DNA of 64,000 bases from Achromobacter spanius (GTDB taxonomy: Bacteria; Pseudomonadota; Gammaproteobacteria; Burkholderiales; Burkholderiaceae_B), in contig NZ_CP121261.1 in NCBI RefSeq assembly GCF_029637605.1, positions 2,542,001-2,606,000 of the forward strand. The letters are read 5' to 3'. The position numbers were made by a program, and so were the translations under genes. Below, piece by piece: positions 1 to 7,799 of the stretch. The notes under the pieces are model-generated. The model did not search any database. It had not been told where the DNA came from and worked only from the letters and a program-made list of their open reading frames with translations. Position 1 is the stretch's first letter, and every line of letters begins with the position of its first letter.

Positions 1-25
1 CAGATAATGCATCTTAATAAATCGA

Positions 26-1525
26 TTACCCGGCCGCGGCACTCAAGGTGTTTTTATAGACCTTTCCGTCTTTCATGATCAGCCGCAAATTTTTGGCCGG
101 ATCGCCCAGAAAATCCAGATTGCGCGCAGGGTCTCCATCGGCCACCAGAATATCGGCCAATGCGCCCACCGCGATACGGCCCAGCGCATGCGGATACGGA
201 TTGCGTTCACCAGACAGCCCCAGCAGTTCGCCGTTCAAGCCCGTGGCTTGGGCAAGCAGCGTCAGGGGGTCGTAAAAACGCACCAGCTTGGCCAGTTGCC
301 GCCCTTGGCTGGGCGTATTCTTGGCGTTGAACAAAATGTCCGTGCCCCAGCCCGTCTTAATGCCGTATTTCTGCGCAAGCTCATAAGCGTTGACCGTGCC
401 TTCAGAGACGCGCAACTGGTTCGCGCGCCGTTCGGCATCCGGATAGGTGTTGGCGTCTTCGTCCTGCAAAAACGGTTGCAGGCTCCACCACACGCCCTCG
501 TCGCGCATCATGCGTGCACTGGCGTCATCAGCCAGTTGGCCGTGTTCGATGCATTTGACGCCGGACTTGATCGTGCGCTGGATGCCCTTGGGCGTGTAAA
601 CGTGCGCCATCACATACGTGTTCCAATCCGCCGCGGCGTCGACCGCCGCGCGCAGTTCGACCTCGGAAAACTGCGTGCTGTCCAAGGGGTCGTAAAGCGA
701 GGCCACGCCGCCGCCCGCCATGACCTTGATCTGCGATGCGCCCAACATCAGTTGTTCACGCACCCGGCGCAAGACTTCGTCGGCACCGTCGGCAATCATC
801 GCGACGCCCACGCTTTCCACCAGGCTCAACGGCGCGTTGGCCGCGCGCGGCACTTCGCTGCGCAAACGGAAATCGCCATGCCCCGCTGTCTGGGAAATCA
901 TGGCGCCGCTGGGGTAGATGCGCGGGCCGGGCACCATGCCTTCATCGATGGCGCGCTTCAAGGCGAACGCGGGGCCGCCTGCGTCGCGAATGGCGGTAAA
1001 GCCGCGCATCAATGTGCGCTCGGCTTCTTCGGCGGCCGCGATGTACAGGTAACCCAGGTCGGCCGTCATCGCCGTGGTTTGGGCCACGGCCGCCAGCATG
1101 GAATGCCAATGCACGTCGATCAGCCCGGGCATGACGAGCTTGCCTTGGCAGTCGATGATTTGCGCATCGGCAACGGATACGCCAGCGGCCGGCAAGTCGG
1201 TAATCACATTGCCCTTGATCAACACCTGCACGCCCGCTTGCACCGCCTTGCCGGTGCCATCGAACAGGCGCAGGTTGGTCAGCAGCAAGGGGCGATCAGG
1301 CGTGGCGGGATGGCGGAAGATATCGGTCGCTGCGGTCGCGGTGCGCGCGCTCATGAACGGCATCGCCATGGCCGCCACGCCGCCCATGAACTTGCGACGC
1401 GACATATCCGCCATCACGCGCTGGTAGATCAAGCGGCACGCCACGCTGCCGCAATGGCAGGGGCGTCGGCGGCTGAATAAATATGTCTGGGGAATGTCGC
1501 GCTGGACTGCGGTGGAGCGGACCAT
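26..1525 (-). CDS. Tat-exported metal-dependent amidohydrolase
   Basis: This is an amidohydrolase-superfamily enzyme (imidazolonepropionase/Xaa-Pro dipeptidase-like branch). The metal-site motifs are visible: DVHWH in the first strand, IKVMAGGG with a candidate carboxylated Lys, MAHVY, EHGQL and GTDIL. A twin-arginine type signal, SRRKFMGG followed by a hydrophobic Ala-rich stretch, predicts export to the periplasm. The start is ambiguous. ATG at 1525 has a strong AGGAGAA ribosome site but puts about 40 odd residues before the Tat motif; ATG at 1414 or 1405 would give a normal Tat leader without a good ribosome site. The substrate cannot be told from sequence. The gene stands alone on the minus strand, and its 3' end lies near the window edge. 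Confidence 0.8.
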   Translation of the reverse strand: MVRSTAVQRDIPQTYLFSRRRPCHCGSVACRLIYQRVMADMSRRKFMGGVAAMAMPFMSARTATAATDIFRHPATPDRPLLLTNLRLFDGTGKAVQAGVQVLIKGNVITDLPAAGVSVADAQIIDCQGKLVMPGLIDVHWHSMLAAVAQTTAMTADLGYLYIAAAEEAERTLMRGFTAIRDAGGPAFALKRAIDEGMVPGPRIYPSGAMISQTAGHGDFRLRSEVPRAANAPLSLVESVGVAMIADGADEVLRRVREQLMLGASQIKVMAGGGVASLYDPLDSTQFSEVELRAAVDAAADWNTYVMAHVYTPKGIQRTIKSGVKCIEHGQLADDASARMMRDEGVWWSLQPFLQDEDANTYPDAERRANQLRVSEGTVNAYELAQKYGIKTGWGTDILFNAKNTPSQGRQLAKLVRFYDPLTLLAQATGLNGELLGLSGERNPYPHALGRIAVGALADILVADGDPARNLDFLGDPAKNLRLIMKDGKVYKNTLSAAAG

Positions 1526-1665
1526 CGAGTTCTCCTGAATATGAATGCGCGGCCAAAGGTGGTCCGATGCTACTCAATAAACAGGGGCTTGGCGACAGGA
1601 TGAAAGCGGCCGATATATAAAGCGGAATCGGAAGGCATGATGCGACGCCTTCCTGGCCTTGGCGC

Positions 1666-1935
1666 CTACTGCGCCATACGGCGCAAGCGTTGCAGTTCCG
1701 CCTGATTCAAACGCCGTGCCTCCAGCTCGGCATAGTCGCGTTCGCCGGCGTCGTAAGACCCTTCATGAATGCAGCGGCTGCGCATGAATTTGCAGTTGTC
1801 GCTGACCACCCGCTCGGACGCGGCGGCGGAGGCCGAGTCGGGTTCCGATGAGCCGGGAAGTATCGATGAACACCCGGAAACAAGCGCGGCAAGCACGAGC
1901 GCCACAGCGGGGCGGCCCAGCATTTGAATCAACAT
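1666..1935 (-). CDS. Small predicted lipoprotein, unknown function
   Basis: An 89-residue protein with a short hydrophobic leader and lipobox VSGC, so it is probably lipidated and exported. The mature part is Ser/Ala-rich, then polar with several Arg and two Cys (NCKF, RCIH). I chose ATG 1935 because AGGATGAGG lies just upstream; the open frame runs further upstream but would overlap the neighbouring gene. No family is recognised. Confidence 0.6.
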   Translation of the reverse strand: MLIQMLGRPAVALVLAALVSGCSSILPGSSEPDSASAAASERVVSDNCKFMRSRCIHEGSYDAGERDYAELEARRLNQAELQRLRRMAQ

Positions 1936-2009
1936 TTTCCTCATCCTTGAATCGCTGCGGTAGCCACCTTTATAGCAAGCTCCCGCGAGGAAGGTTGTTC
2001 CAAGCCGCC

Positions 2010-2681
2010 CTATGACTCCAAGGTGTGGGACAAACAATAGATATCCGACCATGCGGCAGCCATGTCGCCAACGCCGCGCAGTTCCTCGGCGTTGAGTACT
2101 TCGCCCTCGCAAAGCGCCACGGGATGGATTTCATAGCCGTGGACGACGTAGATCCAATCCGCGACCCGGTCCATTCCGCCCCGTATCGCTTGCTCGGTGG
2201 TCGCTGAGAGGGGCGGCGTCTGCGTCATGAGCAGGTGCGCGCCGGACAGCCCGGGGCGCGAGCAGGCCAGGGCCGCATGCGCCTTAAGGTAAGCCCGCAA
2301 CTCGTCTTGCCTGCCTGGGTGCGGCGACAAGCGGATGGTCAGCGCATACCGCGCCAAGCCGCCCCCGGTGCTATCCAGCACCTTGCATTGGCTGCGGATC
2401 ATGTTGCGGTGCTGCGGCATCAGCTTGGTGGACCAGGGCGTGGGACGATTGAGCCTGTCCAGGTAGGCGGGAGAACTCAGCGTTTCGTAGGCGTCCAGTT
2501 CGTACATGACGAAGAACCCTTCCCCACCATGCGCGCTGACCCAACGAGACCCGCGCAGAAACCCCGGCACGCGCATGCGCTCCGGGAAGTGTTCGTGCGA
2601 GTGCCAGTCCTCGAATTCCGAACGCCAGGCCGGCGCCATGTCCCACCACATCGCGATGGCGGCTTGTCCCAGAAGCGCCAT
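2010..2681 (-). CDS. EthD/dimeric alpha-beta barrel-like protein
   Basis: A 223-residue soluble protein. The N-terminal part has the pattern of ferredoxin-like dimeric barrel proteins (DWHSHEHFPERM followed by PGFLRGSRWV), and a second similar half appears after residue ~110 (RYALTIRL, then a hydrophobic helix and SGAHLL). This looks like a tandem duplication of an EthD/ABM-type fold. Such proteins often act in catabolic pathways, but no reaction can be assigned. It ends the minus-strand unit headed by the TRAP receptor gene: its start is only 2 bases downstream of that gene's stop, so the two are probably cotranscribed and its job may concern the imported ligand. Confidence 0.6.
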   Translation of the reverse strand: MALLGQAAIAMWWDMAPAWRSEFEDWHSHEHFPERMRVPGFLRGSRWVSAHGGEGFFVMYELDAYETLSSPAYLDRLNRPTPWSTKLMPQHRNMIRSQCKVLDSTGGGLARYALTIRLSPHPGRQDELRAYLKAHAALACSRPGLSGAHLLMTQTPPLSATTEQAIRGGMDRVADWIYVVHGYEIHPVALCEGEVLNAEELRGVGDMAAAWSDIYCLSHTLES

Positions 2682-2683
2682 GA

Positions 2684-3715
2684 TCAGCGCTTGGCCCGCA
2701 GCGTGGCCAATTCCGTGGTCACTTGCTGCATCACGTCAGGGCCTATCTCGCCGGCGAATTTTTCCACCACGGGCTTGACCGCCTCGCGCAGTTGGCTGAC
2801 CTGTTCCGGGGTCAGGCCGTTGACCTGCATCCGCGTCTTCAAGTCGTCGATGGCCACGGCTTCCTTGGCCTGCGAGATCTTGCGTTCCTGCGCCTTGGCC
2901 TCGGCGGCGGCGTCCAGGATGATCTGGCGTTCCGCCTGCGACATGCCGTCCCACGTCTTCTTGCTCATCAGGAAGGGCATGCCGGTATAGATATGGCGCG
3001 TCAGCGACAGGTACTTTTGCACCTCGGCGAACTTGGCGGATTGAATGACGCCAACGGGGTTGTCCTGCCCATCGATCGCCTTGGATTCCAGCGCGCCATA
3101 GACCTCGCCAAAGGTCATGGGAACCGGATTGGCGCCCAGGGTCTTGAACATGTCGATATACACCGGCGCCGCGATCACCCGGATCTTCAGGCCTTGAAAG
3201 TCTTGCACCGAGGCAATCGGGCGCTTGCTGTTGGTCATGTTGCGAAAGCCCAGATCCCAGATGCCCAGCCCGATCAAGCCGTGGTCAGCCAGCCCACCCA
3301 ACAGCCGCTGGGCCACGGGGCCATCCGACACCGCATAGGCTTCGTTTGCATCGTTGAACAGGAACGGCAGGTCGAACACCATGAACCGCTTGTCGATGCC
3401 GGCCAGCAGGCCCGTCGCCATCGAGGTGAAGTCCAGCGTGCCACCCCGCACGGCCGACAGATTCTGCGGGTCTCCGCCCAGCACGGCGTTCGCGTAGATC
3501 GACACCTTCATCTTGCCGCCGCTTTTCTCGGCGACCAGGTCCGCGAATTTCTGCGCGCCCTGGCCTAGCGGATGGTCCTGCGCCAGGCTGAACGCGAACT
3601 TCAAGGTGCGCGCCTTGATCTCCTGCGCGGCCACGGTGGCGCTCAACGACAGACACGCCAGCAGCGACGCGGCGGCGCTTACGGCAAAGCGGAACAACGG
3701 TTTCCTGGTCTCCAT
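2684..3715 (-). CDS. TRAP transporter substrate-binding protein (DctP family)
   Basis: A 343-residue periplasmic solute receptor with a clear Sec signal ending near AAQ. It carries DctP-family signatures: WDLGFRNMTNSKRPI, GLKIRVIAAPVYIDMFKTL (the Arg that usually binds the substrate carboxylate) and YGALESKAIDGQDNP. ATG 3715 is preceded by AAAGGGG. No dctQM genes are next to it, so it is an orphan receptor, or it shares the membrane subunits encoded at 7224-9076. It is divergent from an IclR gene, with two palindromes between them. It is clearly related to the receptor at 5702-6709, and together they form a duplicated regulator-receptor arrangement. Confidence 0.9.
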   Translation of the reverse strand: METRKPLFRFAVSAAASLLACLSLSATVAAQEIKARTLKFAFSLAQDHPLGQGAQKFADLVAEKSGGKMKVSIYANAVLGGDPQNLSAVRGGTLDFTSMATGLLAGIDKRFMVFDLPFLFNDANEAYAVSDGPVAQRLLGGLADHGLIGLGIWDLGFRNMTNSKRPIASVQDFQGLKIRVIAAPVYIDMFKTLGANPVPMTFGEVYGALESKAIDGQDNPVGVIQSAKFAEVQKYLSLTRHIYTGMPFLMSKKTWDGMSQAERQIILDAAAEAKAQERKISQAKEAVAIDDLKTRMQVNGLTPEQVSQLREAVKPVVEKFAGEIGPDVMQQVTTELATLRAKR

Positions 3716-3790
3716 CACAAACCCCTTTATTTGTTGATGTGGGTAACGGGTAATCGAATGCGGGTTATTCGGCTGCGAGCATAGGGCATA

Positions 3791-3835
3791 ATTTTGAATG
3801 CCATTCAAAATTTGGCCGAATTCAAAATTTGAATT
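3791..3835. promoter_or_regulatory. Twin palindromic operators between dctP and iclR
   Basis: Two perfect inverted repeats lie side by side in the divergent promoter region. The first, 3791-3811, has 10-bp arms ATTTTGAATG/CATTCAAAAT around one base. The second, 3819-3835, has 8-bp arms AATTCAAA/TTTGAATT around one base. Both use the same half-site, TTTGAAT. Their position between divergent genes fits autoregulation and control of the TRAP receptor by the adjacent IclR protein (inference). Confidence 0.65.
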
Positions 3836-3865
3836 TTCGGCACGGCAAACCTCTGGGAGCAAGCG

Positions 3866-4717
3866 ATGAGCGGGGCAATTGAAAAGACACTGGCGTTGCT
3901 TGAATACCTGGCCGCTCACCCTGACGGCGTAGCCTTGGCCACCGTGGCCGACGACCTGAACCAGTTGCGCAGTGGCTGCCATCGCACCCTGCACGAATTG
4001 ATGAAGTACGGCTATGTGCGGCAGACGCCCGTGCGGGGCGAATATGCCCTGACGACCAAGCTGGCCTCGATGGGGCTGAGCTTTCTGGGCCGTTCGGGCG
4101 TGGTCGATATTGCGCAGCCGGTCATTGACCGCTTTGCCCTGGCCACCGGCGAACTGGTGCGGCTGGCAATCGTGGACGGCAAGCGGCTCACCTTGGTAGC
4201 CAAGGCCCAGGGCGCGAAATCCGGGCTGCTCTACGATCCCGACATGGGCATCGACCTGCGCCTGTCGTGCAGCGCCGCGGGCCATGCGTGGCTGATGACG
4301 CTACCGGAAGACCAGGCCATTGCGTATGTCACCGAGCAAGGGCTGGGCAAGCCGCGTGATTTCGGGCCGAATGCGCCGACATCGATACGCGCCTTGCTGG
4401 CCAGCCTGGACGGGCATCGCCGGCGCGGGTACAGCATGCTTCAGGACGTTTATGCGGCAGGAATGAGCGCGATGGCCGCGCCGGTGCGCCGCCCAGGGCA
4501 CGCCAGCACCGGCATCCTGATTGTGGCCGGCCCGTCGCAGCGGCTGACGCTGAAGGCAATGGAGAAATTCGGGCCTGCCTTGTTGCGCGCCGCCAGCGAG
4601 TTGGCGCAGGCCGGAGAGGCCTCGCCTTTGTTGCGCTCGGCCCGCGTGGGCACGTGGGGAAATGGCCCGGTGGGTGACAGCGGCAGCGATGACAAGGACG
4701 CGGGCCGCACGCGCTGA
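3866..4717 (+). CDS. IclR-family transcriptional regulator
   Basis: A 283-residue protein with an N-terminal winged helix-turn-helix (residues ~5-65) and the IclR effector domain (LVRLAIVDGKRLTLVAKAQG, LRLSCSAAGHAWL, RGYSMLQDVYAAGMSAMAAPV). GGGAG precedes ATG 3866. It is divergent from the TRAP receptor gene at 2684-3715 and is the likely local regulator of it. It converges on a second IclR gene at 4749-5570 with which it shares long stretches of the effector domain, so the two are recent paralogues. The tail after residue ~255 is polar and probably disordered. The effector is presumably the transported organic acid or a catabolite. Confidence 0.9.
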   Translation: MSGAIEKTLALLEYLAAHPDGVALATVADDLNQLRSGCHRTLHELMKYGYVRQTPVRGEYALTTKLASMGLSFLGRSGVVDIAQPVIDRFALATGELVRLAIVDGKRLTLVAKAQGAKSGLLYDPDMGIDLRLSCSAAGHAWLMTLPEDQAIAYVTEQGLGKPRDFGPNAPTSIRALLASLDGHRRRGYSMLQDVYAAGMSAMAAPVRRPGHASTGILIVAGPSQRLTLKAMEKFGPALLRAASELAQAGEASPLLRSARVGTWGNGPVGDSGSDDKDAGRTR

Positions 4718-4748
4718 CTCGTTTCCCGGCGACTCACTGCTCGCGCGC

Positions 4749-5570
4749 TCACTTCCCCGCGTCGTCGCCGGCGTTGCGGCCCTGCATGGGAAAGCGCTTG
4801 CGGAACATCGGTGAGGCCAGGCTGGCCAACGCCAGTTCCTCGGTGGCGGCCAAGAGGTCGGGGCCCAGTTCCACCATGCGCGCTTCGGTCAGGCGCATGG
4901 CGGGGCCGGCAATACTCAGCACGCCGATGGCGTCTTCGCCCTGGCGCTGCACGGGCGCCGCCATGGCGGTCATGCCCGGTGCGAACACTTCGTTGATCAT
5001 CGCGTAGCCGCGCTTGCGCGCCGCATGCAACATCTTGGTCAGCGCGGCAATCGTGGTGGGCGCATTCGGGCCGTATTCCTCTGGCGACCCGAAACCTTGC
5101 CGCGACACCAGATCCAGCGCCCGTTCATCCGACATCGTCAACATCCAGGCATGCCCCGACGCGCTGCACGACAGCCTGGCGTCCGAGCCCATTTCCGGGT
5201 CGTAGCGCAAGCCATGGCGCGCGCCTTGCGCCTTGGCAACCCAGGTCAGCCGTTCGTTATCAACGATGGCCAGGCGCACGAGCTCACCTGAGATATCCGC
5301 CAGGCGATCAACCAGCGGCTGGGCGATATCGACGATGCCGGTCGCCGCCAGATAGCTCAGGCCGATCGAGGCCACGCGGGCCGTCAGCGCGTAGTCGCCA
5401 TGATCGCGAATCTGCCGGACGTAGCCGCAACGGCAAAGGTCGGTCAGCAGGCGATGGGCCGCGCTTTGGGGGATCTCAAGTTGCTGCGCTAGCGAGGCTA
5501 GCGGCACGCCTTCGGGTCTGGAGGACAAGTACTCCATGACGGCAAGCGCGCGTTCGAGGACTCCGGCCAT
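4749..5570 (-). CDS. IclR-family transcriptional regulator (paralogue)
   Basis: A 273-residue IclR protein: winged HTH at ~5-65 (IPQSAAHRLLTDLCRCGYV) and an effector-binding domain with LVRLAIVDNERLTWVAKAQG and ARLSCSASGHAWML. It is close to the IclR at 3866-4717. It is divergent from the dctP-aroQ-dctQM-pcaHGB run starting at 5702 and so is the prime candidate to control that operon. The ribosome site upstream of ATG 5570 is weak. Confidence 0.9.
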   Translation of the reverse strand: MAGVLERALAVMEYLSSRPEGVPLASLAQQLEIPQSAAHRLLTDLCRCGYVRQIRDHGDYALTARVASIGLSYLAATGIVDIAQPLVDRLADISGELVRLAIVDNERLTWVAKAQGARHGLRYDPEMGSDARLSCSASGHAWMLTMSDERALDLVSRQGFGSPEEYGPNAPTTIAALTKMLHAARKRGYAMINEVFAPGMTAMAAPVQRQGEDAIGVLSIAGPAMRLTEARMVELGPDLLAATEELALASLASPMFRKRFPMQGRNAGDDAGK

Positions 5571-5611
5571 GTCATCTCAACAAGTAGTGGGGTGATGGAT
5601 GATAACCCTAG

Positions 5612-5643
5612 GTGGAAAACTATTCCACTCGGAATTACATTCC
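5612..5643. promoter_or_regulatory. Candidate IclR operators upstream of the dctP-pca operon
   Basis: Two short inverted repeats sit between the divergent IclR and dctP genes: GTGGAA-(5)-TTCCAC at 5612-5628 and GGAAT-TAC-ATTCC at 5631-5643. The GGAAT/ATTCC half-sites resemble classical IclR-type boxes. A wider pair, ACTCGG near 5627 and CCGAGT near 5648, could also fold. Location and symmetry support regulator binding; which protein binds is inferred. Confidence 0.5.
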
Positions 5644-5701
5644 ACTACCGAGTCGTGAAAGACATCGAGAACATTCCAATAAAACCAGGAAGGAGACAAC
5701 G

Positions 5702-6709
5702 ATGAAGAACCCCCTTTTCCGTTTGGGTTTGATGGCTGTCCTGTGCACGGCCGCCATGACGGCCACCGCGCAAGACATCCAGGAACGCACGATCCGCTTC
5801 GGCCACCTGAACAATACCGATCACCCCGTCAGCGCCGGCGTGCAGAAGTTTGCAGAACTGCTTGCCGCCAAAAGCGGGGGCAAGCTGAAGGTCAAGGAAT
5901 TCCCGGCCTCGCAGCTTGGCAATGAAATGCAGCAGCAGTCCGGCCTGCAAGGCGGCGTGCAGGAAATGGCGGCCCCCGCGTCGACGTCACTGGCGGGCAT
6001 CGTCAAGGAATTCGGGTTGGTTGACCTGCCCTTCTCGGTCACCGACTTCGGCCAGGCCGACGCGCTGCTGGACGGCCCCTTGGGCAGTGCCCTGATCGCC
6101 AAGCTGCCCGAGAAAGGCCTGGTTGCGCTGGGTTTCTGGGACTTGGGCTTTCGCAACGTCACCAACTCCAAGCACGCCATTACCAAGCCGGAAGACTTGG
6201 CCGGGCTGAAGATCCGCGTCATTCCCAACCCGGTGTTCCTGGACACGTTCAAGGCCTTCAACGCCAACCCGGTGCCGATGCCGTTTGCCGAACTCTATGG
6301 CGCGCTGGAAGCCCGGGCGGTGGACGGCCAGGAAAATCCGTACTCGGTGATCCTGTCGAACAAGTTCTACGAAGTGCAGAAGTTCGTCAGCGCGACCAAC
6401 CACGTTTACGCCGCGAACATCGTGCTGGTCAGCAAGAAGTTCTGGGACAAGCTGTCGCCCACCGAGCAACGCATCATGCAAGAGGCCGCCAACGAAGCGC
6501 GCGGTTATCAGCGCAAGGTCAGCCGCGAAGCCGCGCAAAAGGCCGTGGCGGAATTGCAGGCCAAGGGCATCCAATACAACACGATCGAGCCGGCGCAAAA
6601 GGTCCGCATGCAGCAGGTCGTGAAACCGGTTGTCGCCCACTTCACCGGTAGCTATGACCCCGCCATCGTCAAGCTCTACAACGACGAACTCGCCCGCATC
6701 CGCAAGTAA
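5702..6709 (+). CDS. TRAP transporter substrate-binding protein (DctP family)
   Basis: A 335-residue receptor with a Sec signal (MKNPLFRLGLM onward, cleaved near TAQ). It has the DctP motifs FWDLGFRNVTNSK, GLKIRVIPNPVFLDTFKAF and YGALEARAVDGQENP. GGAAGGAGA precedes ATG 5702. It is the first gene of a plus-strand run with aroQ, the two TRAP membrane subunits and protocatechuate genes. The ligand is therefore probably a hydroaromatic or aromatic acid (quinate, shikimate, dehydroshikimate or protocatechuate class); this is context inference, not read from the binding site. Confidence 0.9.
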   Translation: MKNPLFRLGLMAVLCTAAMTATAQDIQERTIRFGHLNNTDHPVSAGVQKFAELLAAKSGGKLKVKEFPASQLGNEMQQQSGLQGGVQEMAAPASTSLAGIVKEFGLVDLPFSVTDFGQADALLDGPLGSALIAKLPEKGLVALGFWDLGFRNVTNSKHAITKPEDLAGLKIRVIPNPVFLDTFKAFNANPVPMPFAELYGALEARAVDGQENPYSVILSNKFYEVQKFVSATNHVYAANIVLVSKKFWDKLSPTEQRIMQEAANEARGYQRKVSREAAQKAVAELQAKGIQYNTIEPAQKVRMQQVVKPVVAHFTGSYDPAIVKLYNDELARIRK

Positions 6710-6728
6710 ACGCACCGGCTTATCCATC

Positions 6729-7172
6729 ATGAAGATTCTTGTTTTGCACGGCCCGAACCTCAACCTGTTCGGGCGCCGCGAGCCGCACATCTATGGCACC
6801 ACCACCCTGGCGGAAATCAACCAGCGCCTGAGCGTGCTGGCCGGTGAACTGGGCGTTGAACTGGCCACGCTGCAGTCCAACCACGAGGGCGCGCTGATCG
6901 ATTTCCTGCACGAGAACATCGACGTGGCGCAAGGCGCGCTGGTGAACCCGGCGGGCCTGACCCAACATGGCGTGCCGCTGCACGACGCCATCAAGGCCAT
7001 GCCCTTTCCCACGCTGGAAGTGCATATGTCGAACATCGCGGCGCGCGAGGCGTGGCGAGCGCATTCAATCATCTCGCCCGCCGTGCGCGGCACGGTGCAA
7101 GGGCTGGGGCCGCATTCGTACCTGACGGCGCTGCGCGGCCTGGTGGATATCGTTCGGGACGCCAAAGCATGA
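6729..7172 (+). CDS. aroQ: Type II 3-dehydroquinate dehydratase
   Basis: A 147-residue protein of standard type II length that interconverts 3-dehydroquinate and 3-dehydroshikimate. Visible motifs: GPNLNLFGRREP (active-loop Arg), Tyr22 in IYGTTT, Asn73 in VNPAG, the catalytic His99 in EVHMSN, and Arg120 in the C-terminal region. One oddity: the usual GLTH substrate-binding His position reads GLTQH here, giving Gln79 followed by His80. It lies inside a transporter/catabolic operon, which suggests a catabolic (quinate-type) role rather than the biosynthetic one. No strong ribosome site is seen before ATG 6729, 19 bases after the receptor gene stop. Confidence 0.9.
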   Translation: MKILVLHGPNLNLFGRREPHIYGTTTLAEINQRLSVLAGELGVELATLQSNHEGALIDFLHENIDVAQGALVNPAGLTQHGVPLHDAIKAMPFPTLEVHMSNIAAREAWRAHSIISPAVRGTVQGLGPHSYLTALRGLVDIVRDAKA

Positions 7173-7223
7173 CGCGGCGTGACCCAGCTCCGATCCAACT
7201 CCGATTCGCGTAGGGGCCGGACC

Positions 7224-7799
7224 ATGGCATTCATAGACAGATTCATTGGCGCCGTCTGCCGCGTGCTGGAAATGGCCATTGCCCTGCTGCTGGCGGTGAT
7301 GGTGGTGCTGGTCTTCGGCAACGTGGTCGCGCGCTATGGCTTCAATTCCGGCATCACGCTGTCGGAAGAGCTCTCGCGCTGGATGTTCATCTGGCTGACC
7401 TTCCTGGGCGCCGTCATCGCCCTGAAGGAACGCGGCCACCTGGGCATGGACATGGTCGTGGCCAAGCTGCCACCGGCGGGCAGGAAGATCTGCCTGGTGG
7501 TCGGGCAGCTCATCATGCTTTACATCGTGGGCCTGATGTTCGAAGGCAGTTGGAAGCAAGCGGTGATCAACGCGGACGTCAGCGCGCCCGTCAGCGGTTT
7601 GCCAATGGCCATCGTGTATGCGTCGGGCCTCGTGTTTTCGGCCTTGGCCGGCTTGATCATCGCCGTGGATCTCTACCGTGTGTTGACGGGCAAGCTGCGC
7701 AACCAGGACCTGATCATGGTCCAGGAATCCGAAGAGGCCGCGCAGCTCAAGCAGATTCTGGACGACGCCAAGCATGGCGCCACCGGGAGAAGCGCATGA
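7224..7799 (+). CDS. dctQ: TRAP transporter small membrane subunit (DctQ)
   Basis: A 191-residue inner-membrane protein with four predicted membrane helices and DctQ signatures (LVFGNVVARYGFNSGITLSEE, then LSRWMFIWLTFLGAVIAL and KERGHLGMDMV). It partners the large subunit, whose start overlaps its stop (ATGA at 7796-7799). ATG 7224 is preceded by AGGGG; an in-frame upstream extension is unlikely to be translated. Confidence 0.92.
   Translation: MAFIDRFIGAVCRVLEMAIALLLAVMVVLVFGNVVARYGFNSGITLSEELSRWMFIWLTFLGAVIALKERGHLGMDMVVAKLPPAGRKICLVVGQLIMLYIVGLMFEGSWKQAVINADVSAPVSGLPMAIVYASGLVFSALAGLIIAVDLYRVLTGKLRNQDLIMVQESEEAAQLKQILDDAKHGATGRSA

Noticed and set aside
188..1480. Long plus-strand frame opposite the first amidohydrolase
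   Set aside because: It is an antisense shadow rich in His/Arg/Gln/Ala, typical of high-GC DNA; similar shadows occur opposite most genes here.
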